In this document: in pieces, positions 50,901 to 58,428 of the stretch | How the letters are laid out: each line of letters starts with the position of its first letter | How positions within the stretch are numbered: the stretch's first letter is position 1 | Source: Azospirillum oleiclasticum | Lineage (GTDB): Bacteria > Pseudomonadota > Alphaproteobacteria > Azospirillales > Azospirillaceae | Direction of reading: 5' to 3' | Assembly (NCBI RefSeq): GCF_013423485.1 | Contig: NZ_JABFFR010000009.1 | Span: forward strand, 62,001 to 126,000 | Length of the DNA stretch: 64,000 bases | Translations under genes and position numbers: made by a program | The notes under the pieces: model-generated | Told to the model about the DNA's origin: nothing | What the model saw: the letters and a program-made list of their open reading frames with translations, nothing else | Database searches by the model: none

Positions 50901-53003
50901 CTCGGCCCGAACCTCCTCGAAGAAGACCTGGTAGTCGGTGAGCCAGCCCTGGACCGAGCGAGCCTGCTCCAGAGCAGCCGTGGCCATGTAGGGCACGTCG
51001 CCGCTGCGCGACTGCTCCTCGAGTTCTCGTGCCCGCGCAAGCTCCTCGTGCGCGGCGAGCACGCGCGCCACATCGGGCAGGGCATCCGGGTCCGGCAGGT
51101 CGGCCACCGCATAGGCAAGATCGGCCCCGAGCCCGCAGCGTATGTCGCGCGCCTCGGCGATGTCGGCATCCGAGAAGCGTGGATTGAAGCGGCCGTCGAG
51201 ATCCATGCGGTCCTCGAACCAAGCATGCAGGGAGCGGTCCTGCACGACCTGCTTGGCCAAGGCCATGGGAAGCACGCTTTCACCGGCGCTCTCGACGTTC
51301 TCGAGGTTCCGGCGGGCATAGGACAACAGTTCGCCGTCGATGACCTTGATGCGGTCTCGGATGTCGGCGAGCAGGCGCTGGTTGTCGATGATCTCCTGGC
51401 TGACCTGCTTCGGATTGATCTGCTTCGCCTCGTTCGCCAGGACCTGGACGGCCTGTTCCAGATGGCGGGCGCCCTCGCGGTCGCTGTGGATGACCGAGAT
51501 GGCAAGGTCGCGGATTCCGGGCGGCAGCTTGTCTTGGAGCGCGGTCAACGCCTCGGCGGTCTTGGCGGTGACCAGCACGCGCTTGCCGGTGGCCAGGAAG
51601 TGGCAGATGACGTTCGCGATCGTGTGCGTCTTGCCGGTGCCGGGCGGCCCCTGGACGACCACACCGTCCGCCTCTTGTAGGCGACGCAGGATTTCGCGCT
51701 GGTCATCGTTGTACGGCAGAGGGAAGAAGGCGTCGGACACTTGGAGCGATGTACCGCCTGAACTTCCGCTGCCGGAACCGCCGGGGACATTCGCAGGAGA
51801 CCTTCCGACGGTCTCGGGCAGGTTCCATGACGCATCGTTCAGGTCGAGGCCACCGTCGTCATAGAGCCGTTCATCACTCGGCGGCCTGACGAATTTCAAT
51901 GCGGCCGGGGGCAGATCCTCCTCGGCCTCGGCTTCCTCGACGCGCTGGATGAGCTTCTGAATGTCGTCCTGGCGAAAATTCTCTGCCCGCTGGCGGACGT
52001 AGAGGACCCAGGTGTCGCTGATCCGCAGAGTGCCGTCGATGGCAAGCAGGGAACGGTCGTTGGGATCGCGTCCAGCCTCGTCCGGGACGTATGCGCCGGA
52101 TGCGGACAGGCGCGCGGCGCAGGATTTGAGCAGCGGCTCAAAGGACTTCCGTTCGAACGGCGAGAAGGTGACGTCGGGATCCTCGACGATGCGCTCCAGC
52201 TGGCTTCCGGCATCCCGCTGGAGCCCCTTGGACCCTTCAACCTCTAGGGCGTGGAACGGCTTCAGGGTCAAAGACGGAGGAAGCTGTCGCGGGCCAACGG
52301 TCAGCGTACCGTCCTCGAGGAGTTCGAGCTCGACCAGCTGCTCCAGGACCGGCACGTTGATGCGGCCGTTCTCGCGCTGCCAGCGCGCGATGCCGATGCC
52401 CCACACGAGTTCGATGGCATTGTCATCGCCCGCGGCGGTGACGCGCTGCTGCACTTGGTAGAGCTTGTTGTAGACGTCGATGCTGCGACGGCGCGGCTTC
52501 TCCACCTCGGCCCACTTCGCCCACGCGCCACCAACGTACTCCTGCCAAGCCTGGCGGAACTCCGGCATTCTGTGCGTTCGCAGGATGGCGTCCATGCTGG
52601 CCGGGAACTCCTCGTCCGCATCCCGGGGCTTCATGACGTCATCGGGATCCAGCAAACCGGCTTCAGCGAGGTCCGAGATCTCTTCGATGCTGAGCCGGAG
52701 CATGCGGTGCTCGAGCAGCGTCGGCGCCTTGTCTGGAGACGGATGCGCCGCCGCCTTGACCCAGCCGTCGAACATGGGGTCGGACGCCGGGGGCTGGGTC
52801 TCCCGCAGACGCTTGAGGCGCATCCACACCTCGGCGTCAACGCCGATGGCGATGCCCTCAAGACCGCTCAGCGCCCCCTCGTGGAAGTGGGGGTGCTGCT
52901 CGGCCACCAGATCGTAGATGACCTTTTCGTTGAGGCTGACGAGCTCCTGCGTGTAGAGCAGGACGTTGCGCAGGTCCTTCTGTGTTTTGGTCAGCCCCGC
53001 CAT
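47982..53003 (-). CDS. Giant SF1 helicase with Vsr-like nuclease and GreA-like C-terminal domain
   Basis: 1,673 residues. An N-terminal ~430 residues of unknown type precede an SF1B (AAA_11/AAA_12) helicase: Walker A VVQGPPGTGKTHTIANVI (~450), then a ~600-residue insertion, DLVIVDEASQSDITALPA (~1128) and MCGSAATFQGQERDIVFLS and LSRARDRLVLVRS. A Vsr/DUF559 nuclease follows (~1411-1518: YRIDFVVEGADDRRLAIELDGDAYHG). The last ~75 residues (GDLVVVRYDDTP, VGIIHVGEPLAKVLLGSALEDEIEI) look like the FKBP-like C-domain of GreA/GreB. All motifs are intact. ATG 53003 has AAGG upstream. It resembles helicase-nuclease defence proteins; the GreA-like end is unusual. Confidence 0.85.
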   Translation of the reverse strand: MAGLTKTQKDLRNVLLYTQELVSLNEKVIYDLVAEQHPHFHEGALSGLEGIAIGVDAEVWMRLKRLRETQPPASDPMFDGWVKAAAHPSPDKAPTLLEHRMLRLSIEEISDLAEAGLLDPDDVMKPRDADEEFPASMDAILRTHRMPEFRQAWQEYVGGAWAKWAEVEKPRRRSIDVYNKLYQVQQRVTAAGDDNAIELVWGIGIARWQRENGRINVPVLEQLVELELLEDGTLTVGPRQLPPSLTLKPFHALEVEGSKGLQRDAGSQLERIVEDPDVTFSPFERKSFEPLLKSCAARLSASGAYVPDEAGRDPNDRSLLAIDGTLRISDTWVLYVRQRAENFRQDDIQKLIQRVEEAEAEEDLPPAALKFVRPPSDERLYDDGGLDLNDASWNLPETVGRSPANVPGGSGSGSSGGTSLQVSDAFFPLPYNDDQREILRRLQEADGVVVQGPPGTGKTHTIANVICHFLATGKRVLVTAKTAEALTALQDKLPPGIRDLAISVIHSDREGARHLEQAVQVLANEAKQINPKQVSQEIIDNQRLLADIRDRIKVIDGELLSYARRNLENVESAGESVLPMALAKQVVQDRSLHAWFEDRMDLDGRFNPRFSDADIAEARDIRCGLGADLAYAVADLPDPDALPDVARVLAAHEELARARELEEQSRSGDVPYMATAALEQARSVQGWLTDYQVFFEEVRAETWMVSTYQILLGVRRSDEATVAALRRALDQWARLYADGRDFALKGIDPGDVPPDDQAFDAAVAAQARGEKAFGVFSFGKGPLKERLARVLVGGSAPATPQQWQEVKACRTWQRDAQAFLRNWAAICGSLGLPPVPTDWPRGRGELLRLGRLIASLLRFASEAKACVDTLQALFPYGLDARAVVYEGDVSRALDALAANLEKAELVDAEAVRQEIVALAGGRGLPFHAGLMEFAGALGDASVAPNDLADGWRQVCAEAERLSSLRPHRMRLDEIADAVRRSGAPRWADTLTTDPVLDGMDGRTPLDWRASWEWARADGFVRSIGDRAAIQKLADERSELEARQRVILAEVVRLRTFLGLKRALTGRIEAALAKFAAAIAKLGAGTGKAAGRHRRVIRDATLDAADAVPCWILPEWRVAEQLPATLNAFDLVIVDEASQSDITALPAVLRGKKLLIVGDDKQVSPNYIGLDERTIVQLRTTYLSGLPFADQMDPATSLYELGSMIFPGKAVLLREHFRCVEPIIRFSTRFYQNLLVPMRLPKATERLDPPLIDILVRDGEKAGDVNKHEVEVIVEEVRRLSEDPAFEKRTIGIISLIGDKQAKLIYDRLMRELGADVIDRHRIMCGSAATFQGQERDIVFLSMVACPRTAMAQRSRMFEQRFNVALSRARDRLVLVRSVSSSDLKPGDLKLQVIEHFRNPMGEGKVIARKDVLDVCDSGFEKEFGARLLDFGYRIRAQVPVGGYRIDFVVEGADDRRLAIELDGDAYHGPDRWAEDFRRQKSLERLGWTFWRCWGSEWTVDPEGSLADLQRTLDGMGIEPLGAEPPQGAWTEFREVSAEVEPPPAAEPAPEPVPVLAEDDGDVAVLVRPVAQTESDAVPMPEPEDIDAVATASLTVEPGDLVVVRYDDTPNRPVRVRISETEHKPDVGIIHVGEPLAKVLLGSALEDEIEIDLSGGKTRTGVIERIERAPAVAA

Positions 53004-53348
53004 GTCGCCTTATACCGCTATCGGTTTTGCCACAAAGCACAAATAGCAAAACCACCGACAATTGTAAACCGATGGGATATCTCGGCCGTTTTGTTACAGA
53101 CTTGAAATCCGCCAAATTAGGCGAGAAATGCCATATGTTGGATGTGCTGCTTGCGCTATGATCTGCCGGTCAAGCGTTGAGCTTCAGTATCGCGGACAGA
53201 GTTTCGCACGCCCAGCTTCTTCTACCATTGGTAGCAGACGGCTTGCGTTCCCAGACTTCATGTGCGCTGGTCGATTCTCACGTCAACGGCGGTTATGATC
53301 GAGATCGTAAACACGCACTGGTTCGTTCTCCGTTGATCGCAGCGCCGC
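53004..53348. promoter_or_regulatory. Leader of the helicase gene: possible -10 and hairpin
   Basis: On the minus strand TACAAT (53066-53061) is a fair -10 element; no good -35 is seen. Between it and the start, GGTTTTGC (53023-53030) pairs perfectly with GCAAAACC (53046-53053), an operator or leader hairpin. The rest to 53,348 is AT-richer, with no gene recognised. Confidence 0.35.
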
Positions 53349-54701
53349 TCAGATCGCCACAAAGCCGTCACCGCCAAACCCGTCATCCTCAGCAGCGTCC
53401 CGTGGGTTCAACCTTGCCCGAACGTGCTCCACCATCCGATCGGCCGCGAGTTGATAGGTGACCTTGTGACGCTGATGTCGGCGGACGGTGAGAAGAGACC
53501 GAAGCTCGTCAGGACGCAGCAGGCGAACGTCCACATCGGCCTCCCTGGCGAGGCCGTTGGCAATGTCCTTGCAGTCCATGCAGACGGGAATCTGTTCGGG
53601 GTGGATGCCAAGGGTGCTGAGGCGTCCATGCAGGGTGCGGTCCTTGGAGAACCGGACGATGTATTTCGGCGGACGCCCGCAGCATGGGCAGGTCCATCCG
53701 GTCGGGAGGTCCTGCCATTCCGGCGCCGCCGCGAGAAACGTCGCCACCGCAGCGTCGGTCGGCGTCGGCAGCCTCTGCTGCCCGCTCTTCCGCCAGACGT
53801 GCAGCGCCTCCTCGCCCCGCTTCGTTGTGCACGAGGTGTCGATCAGGTTGAAGTTGTCCCCGGTGTTGAGCCCCATGTTGTCCAGCATGTCACTGGCTTC
53901 GGCGTTCACGTCCTCCCTGCCGGGATGACGCTCGGGCGACCGCCAGTGAACGCCGCGGGCGAGCAGTGCTACCTGTTCGGAGACGGCCGTCTTGCGGAAC
54001 TCGAAGGTCTCGAGCTTGCGGCGCTCAGTGAACAGCTTCAGGGCGCGCTTCACGTCCACCTTGTGGTGTTGGTTCTGCCCGCTGGTGATGAAGTAGCGGA
54101 TCTCATCCACCGCGAACGAGAACGCCTCCATGAAATCCGGCCCAAGGCGCCGGGCCTCAACCAACGCCACCTTCGCGTCCCGGTCAGCCTTGTTGCAGCT
54201 CTCGCAGATCATGACGTTCTCGAAGGCCAGGAAGGCCTCGTTGAGCGCGCGCATCACGTCCGGACGCCGGTCCCCAGCATTGTTCCACCTGGGACCCAAT
54301 TGCTCCCGGAACGCCCGGTTGATGAAGTTGCCGAAGTGGTCGTGGTGATCGACGACCTTGGCGATGAGCACGCCCGACGCATTCTTGTGCGCGATCGCGT
54401 CCTTACTTCGGCCGCAGCACGGGCATTTCCAGTCCGGCTTCAGCATGGCCCACCACTGGTTCAGCTCCAGGCCGGTGGCGTTCAGGCGTTTAACCAGGGC
54501 CTCGGTGGTGGTCGACCAGTAGCCGTCGAAGTGGTCGATGACGCGGGCCTTGCTGTAGGGCGAGCGAAGTTCCTCGACCTGTTTGCGCAGGTCCTGCCGC
54601 TTGCGTCGGATGTGCTCGAGCAAGCCCTGCGTCGTGGACGCGATGATCCTCACTCCGTCCTGCTTGATAGTCGCGGCCGACGGCGCCCGGTTCTCCGACA
54701 T
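53349..54701 (-). CDS. HNH-like protein with two zinc-ribbon units
   Basis: 450 residues. The first unit has WKCPCCGRSKDAI (~92), VVDHHDHFGN (~118) and VMICESCNKADRDAK (~167), the zinc pairs and His residues of an HNH nuclease. The second has GWTCPCCGRPPKYIV (~337) and IPVCMDCKDIAN (~374) without the His pair, like a degenerate duplicate. Helical regions link them. ATG 54701 has AGGG at proper distance; 54707 is an alternative. It is probably a DNA nuclease; no partner is obvious. Confidence 0.7.
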   Translation of the reverse strand: MSENRAPSAATIKQDGVRIIASTTQGLLEHIRRKRQDLRKQVEELRSPYSKARVIDHFDGYWSTTTEALVKRLNATGLELNQWWAMLKPDWKCPCCGRSKDAIAHKNASGVLIAKVVDHHDHFGNFINRAFREQLGPRWNNAGDRRPDVMRALNEAFLAFENVMICESCNKADRDAKVALVEARRLGPDFMEAFSFAVDEIRYFITSGQNQHHKVDVKRALKLFTERRKLETFEFRKTAVSEQVALLARGVHWRSPERHPGREDVNAEASDMLDNMGLNTGDNFNLIDTSCTTKRGEEALHVWRKSGQQRLPTPTDAAVATFLAAAPEWQDLPTGWTCPCCGRPPKYIVRFSKDRTLHGRLSTLGIHPEQIPVCMDCKDIANGLAREADVDVRLLRPDELRSLLTVRRHQRHKVTYQLAADRMVEHVRARLNPRDAAEDDGFGGDGFVAI

Positions 54702-54939
54702 GCTCATGCCCTTTGAAGCCGAACGCGAAGGATACATGCGAAAGATACAACCAGGCGAATCGAATTCGCAGACTTCTTAAACCAGCCCGCCGCTCGCCTA
54801 CGAGCCGTCGTCTACCGGCGCCACCATCGCGCTCCGGCGCTGATCGCAACGCTCCCGTGTCGGGCCGCCATGTGCGTTGATCAACCACGCTCGCTCCAGA
54901 CCGCCTTGAGGCGGCATGCGGAACGTCCACGCCGTCCGA

Positions 54940-55115
54940 CGTCCTGACCGTCGGAGCCTGCCCCCTCACGGCCCGATCTCGCACGACGCCGGTGGCGCAT
55001 CAAGGCCGGGCCTGAAGGCCCGCCGCGCAAGCGCGGTGCTGCGCAGCCTTGACGCACCCCCGGCGTCGTGCAGCCCGGTCCTCTCGCGAGGGGGCAGGCT
55101 CCGACGGTCAGGACG
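54940..55115. repeat. 176-bp palindromic element (MITE-like)
   Basis: 28-bp perfect terminal arms (54940-54967 and 55088-55115; they begin CGTCCTGACCGTCGGAGCC) enclose a second stem, GCACGACGCCGG...CAAGGC (54981-55006) with GCCTTG...CCGGCGTCGTGC (55046-55071), and small GC-rich hairpins in the middle. No frame in it looks coding. It is probably a miniature inverted-repeat element or a structured site. The flanks 54,702-54,939 and 55,116-55,286 show nothing else. Confidence 0.75.
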
Positions 55116-55286
55116 GGCACTGGAGCCGAATCACTCGGTCTTCGACCGATTGACCAGGAGGTGCTCGGGGGACCCTCCAACGGTCAGGAGCATGACGGTC
55201 GCACTGTTATCCGTGACGTGAAGATTGATCAGCTTTATCGTGACGTCACGATTATTCTCGGCGGCGAAGACGCGGCCCGCGCTCGC

Positions 55287-57554
55287 TCAATTCCAACCCG
55301 ATTCGGCAGAAGAAAAGTCGAGGGTGGTCGTCTTGGTGAGCGCCTTCGGTGAATTCTCCACGGCAGCACGCAACAGTTCCATGCTCCCCACGAGCACCAC
55401 GGTGTCGACTGCCCGCGTGACGGCGGTGTAGACCAGCGTCCGGTCGAGCAGCCTGCTCTTCGTGACGGGCACGATGACGCGGCGGAAGGCGCTGCCTTGC
55501 GCCTTGTGGACGGAGATGGCCCAGCCGTGCGTCAGGTCTTGAAGGTCCACAGGGCCGATCTCGTCGGCCGCACCGTCATCGAACGAGACCCAGGCACCCT
55601 TCTTGGTCGGCCGCTGGACGGCGCCGAGCGCCCCGTTCATGAAGCCATGGAAGAGCGGTTTCCCCTCCTCGCCCAAGACCTGGTTGCCGTCCCGGTCCAG
55701 CACCGGCGCCTTCGTGTAGGCGTTCTTGAGCCAGAGCACCTTGCTGCCGACGGACAGCCCCCAGTCGGCCACCTTGGGCTGATGCGCCATGTACTGGACC
55801 TCGATGGTCCGGTTCAGCGCGACGAGGCCGCCCTCCCCCGCCTTCGTCGCGCACAGGATCTGCACGTCGAGATCGTGCAGCGCCTGGGTCCGCCCGGCCT
55901 GCGGCGGCGGGCCGACCATGGCCTTCCACACATCGAGCACATGGCCGCCAACGTCATCACCGTTGGCGGGCAGCACGAAAACGCCAGGAGCAAGCGGGGT
56001 CGCGGGATCGAATTGGGGCAGGTCCGGCAGCCGACCGGCGCGGATCTCCGCCGCGACGGCCGGGATGCCCGTCCCGGCCCGCTGGCGATGGATGACGTCA
56101 AGGCGCACGCGAGGGACGGTGTCCGCTTCCACCAGCCGGTGGAACAGCAGGCCCGGACCGATGGGTGGCAGCTGGGCTTCGTCGCCGATGAAGAGCACGT
56201 CGACGGACGGTGGCACCATCCGCAGCACGCGGTACACCGAGGGCACGTCCAACATCGAGGACTCGTCGAACACTAGCAGGCCCCGCTGCATTCCCCGGCC
56301 GCCGTTCTCCAGCCGCCGCCGGAAGCGGTCGAGCGTCATGGCTTCATGACCGGTGGCTTCGGCGATCCGCTTCGCCGCCCGTCCGGCGACCGCCACCTGG
56401 GGGAACGACATCGCGCGCCGCTCCTCAGCGGGAAGCGCCAGCAGACGGCGCCTGGAAGCCGCCAGGATAGCCTTGACGACGGTCGTCTTGCCGGTGCCCG
56501 CGCCACCCGCGATGACGCTCAGCGGCGCCGTGACGGCCATGTGGACCGCCTCCCGTTGCCGGGGGGTCAGGCGGTAACCCTCCTCGCGCTCGACCTCGGC
56601 GATCGCCGCCTCGACCGCGTCGAACGGAGAGTGCATCGTCTCCCGCGCCAGGCGCTCCGCAACCATGCGCTCGAGTTCGCGTTCCATGAAGTGCGGCCCG
56701 CGGGCTTGCAGAAGACCGTCGGGGCGCTCCAGGAGCCGACCGGCCTCAACGGCCAAGTCGATGGCCCGCCTTGCCTCGGACGCCGCCCCAGGGCCCAGCA
56801 GTTGTCTCAGGTGGGGGTGCATCTGGGCGCGGGTAGCGGCCAGGTCGCCGCGGGCGAAGCGGGCGGCCATGGCTTCCTCGACGGCGGCCAGAAGGCGCCG
56901 CCGGTCGGTCAGCGACACGCCGAGCCGCAGAGCGCGAAGGTCTACATCCTTCCAGGGCTCGAGCAGCGCCAGGGTGTACGGGTTCTCCCGGATGCGCTCG
57001 ATCGCCTTGGCACCCCACATCGCCGCCACTGCGGCTGCCGTGCGCGGGGAAACGCCGTAGCGGTCGAGCCACGCGAACACCTCGACCTCTTCGGCCAGAA
57101 GACCGAACCCTTCGATGATCGTCACTGCGCTGTCCGGGCCGACCGCATCGGCGAGCGCACGGTAGTCCCGGTACCGGATCAGGTCGTAGAGGCGCTCGCC
57201 AAAGGTGGCCCAGAGACGCTTCGCGGTGGCCCAGCCGATCCCGGTGAAGCGCCGGTTGGTGGCCAGGTACCGAACGATGGCCTCGCCGGACGGCAGCAGG
57301 GGCAGCGCGACGCGGGCGTGGATCTGAAGGCCGTAGTCGACGTGGGCGCGTTCCGGGCCGCTGACCCGCCACACCTCGCCTTCGATGGGGTCGCGGCCGA
57401 GCACGTCATGCGCGATGACCGCACGGCGCAACTGGCCACCCTGATCATGGCCGATCAGCACACCACCGCCAAACACCCCGCGATGGAAGGAGGTGCAGGT
57501 CACCTCCGCCGTGACGTCCGTGCTCGCCGGGTCCCCCGCCTGGAGCACGCTCAT
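55287..57554 (-). CDS. RecD2-like SF1B DNA helicase
   Basis: 755 residues. The N-terminal OB-like part and helix-hairpin-helix (FTGIGWATAKRLWATFGERLYDLI) are followed by Walker A VIAGGAGTGKTTVVKAIL (~350), LLVFDESSMLDVPSVYRVL, FIGDEAQLPPIGPGLLFHRL and the C-terminal HGWAISVHKAQGSAFRRVIVPV with VYTAVTRAVDTVVLVG. This is a complete RecD2-type 5'-3' helicase. The start overlaps the coiled-coil gene by 4 bases (ATGA), so it belongs to the recombinase operon. A role in processing the element's DNA is inferred. Confidence 0.88.
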   Translation of the reverse strand: MSVLQAGDPASTDVTAEVTCTSFHRGVFGGGVLIGHDQGGQLRRAVIAHDVLGRDPIEGEVWRVSGPERAHVDYGLQIHARVALPLLPSGEAIVRYLATNRRFTGIGWATAKRLWATFGERLYDLIRYRDYRALADAVGPDSAVTIIEGFGLLAEEVEVFAWLDRYGVSPRTAAAVAAMWGAKAIERIRENPYTLALLEPWKDVDLRALRLGVSLTDRRRLLAAVEEAMAARFARGDLAATRAQMHPHLRQLLGPGAASEARRAIDLAVEAGRLLERPDGLLQARGPHFMERELERMVAERLARETMHSPFDAVEAAIAEVEREEGYRLTPRQREAVHMAVTAPLSVIAGGAGTGKTTVVKAILAASRRRLLALPAEERRAMSFPQVAVAGRAAKRIAEATGHEAMTLDRFRRRLENGGRGMQRGLLVFDESSMLDVPSVYRVLRMVPPSVDVLFIGDEAQLPPIGPGLLFHRLVEADTVPRVRLDVIHRQRAGTGIPAVAAEIRAGRLPDLPQFDPATPLAPGVFVLPANGDDVGGHVLDVWKAMVGPPPQAGRTQALHDLDVQILCATKAGEGGLVALNRTIEVQYMAHQPKVADWGLSVGSKVLWLKNAYTKAPVLDRDGNQVLGEEGKPLFHGFMNGALGAVQRPTKKGAWVSFDDGAADEIGPVDLQDLTHGWAISVHKAQGSAFRRVIVPVTKSRLLDRTLVYTAVTRAVDTVVLVGSMELLRAAVENSPKALTKTTTLDFSSAESGWN

Positions 57555-57964
57555 GGCAGCTTCCCGGTTTCGACCATAAGGCGCTCCAGGCGTCGGAGCC
57601 GTTCCAGCTCGGTGTTCAATGAGGCTAGCTGGGCACGGAGCTTCAGGTTGTCCGCCTCGAGCTCCGCGCGCTCCTTGTCAACTTTGGATTTGTTCTCGCG
57701 GGTGATGGCGGCTTGGTCGAGCTTGGACAGGCAACGCTTCTGGTCCGCCTGGTCAAAGTCCGCGAGCAGCGTGGAGCATTCGGGGTTCTGGTACAGGACC
57801 TGCCGGTTGACGCCGACCGCCTTGGCGATGGCACTCATGTTGAGCTGGCCACCTCGGCGCGGAAGGGCCTCACCCTTTTCCTCCATCTCCTCAAGGTATC
57901 GCCGCAGGGCCGCAACGTTCTCCTTCGCCGCCGCGCGCCCAGCCAGGTTGTCCTGCCCGCTCAT
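57551..57964 (-). CDS. Small HTH/coiled-coil protein of the recombinase operon (DUF6262/TnpC-like)
   Basis: 137 residues. A helix-turn-helix-like segment (LNMSAIAKAVGVNRQVLYQNPECSTLL) precedes a long coiled coil (KVDKERAELEADNLKLRAQLASLNTELERLRRLE). Size, layout and position after recombinase genes match the TnpC-like/DUF6262 accessory proteins of tyrosine-recombinase elements. ATGA overlaps lie on both sides. It probably binds the element's ends and orients the reaction. Confidence 0.7.
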   Translation of the reverse strand: MSGQDNLAGRAAAKENVAALRRYLEEMEEKGEALPRRGGQLNMSAIAKAVGVNRQVLYQNPECSTLLADFDQADQKRCLSKLDQAAITRENKSKVDKERAELEADNLKLRAQLASLNTELERLRRLERLMVETGKLP

Positions 57965-58428
57965 TTCTTTTTCCTCTTGTCCGTTTGGTAGCGGTCGACC
58001 GGCAAAAGGGGCGCCTCCAGTATCTCCTGACTGATGCCGTGATTTTGCGCGTTGTAAATATATCGAGCAAAGCGGTCATCGTAATTGTTAAGCTGCTCCT
58101 TCCGTTCCTTAATTTCAGCCTCAAGAGCCGCAATCCGTCGCTCCAGGATTTCAAACTCCGGAGCCTTGACCTTGGGGAGCTTGCCAGTGTCTTTATACTC
58201 GTCGTAGGTGGCCCGCTTGGCTTTGTAGGCTTCGGCTATCGGCTTGTTGCGCGCCAATGCCACACGGCCCCACTCGTACCGGGCGGCCCCGGTGCCGATC
58301 GCCGCCAAGTCGACGACGTCAGGCCACGTGATGCGCTTCATGTCCGGCCAGTCTCTGATCCGGGCGACGACCAGCGCAACGTGCTGCGGCGTCAAGGGCC
58401 GAGAAGGCTTGCCGTCACTCCGCTTCAA
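57961..58428 (-). CDS. Small coiled-coil protein of the recombinase operon
   Basis: 155 residues. An N-terminal globular part (TPQHVALVVARIRDWPDMKRITWPDVVDLAAIGTG) is followed by a coiled coil (EFEILERRIAALEAEIKERKEQLNNY) and a basic tail. It overlaps the end of the third recombinase gene by 14 bases and the next gene by 4. Not recognised as a named family. It is probably a recombinase accessory. Confidence 0.65.
   Translation of the reverse strand: MKRSDGKPSRPLTPQHVALVVARIRDWPDMKRITWPDVVDLAAIGTGAARYEWGRVALARNKPIAEAYKAKRATYDEYKDTGKLPKVKAPEFEILERRIAALEAEIKERKEQLNNYDDRFARYIYNAQNHGISQEILEAPLLPVDRYQTDKRKKK

Noticed and set aside
55287..57554. RecD2-like gene as independent defence cargo
   Set aside because: Its start overlaps the coiled-coil recombinase accessory gene by 4 bases, so it is better treated as part of the mobility operon.
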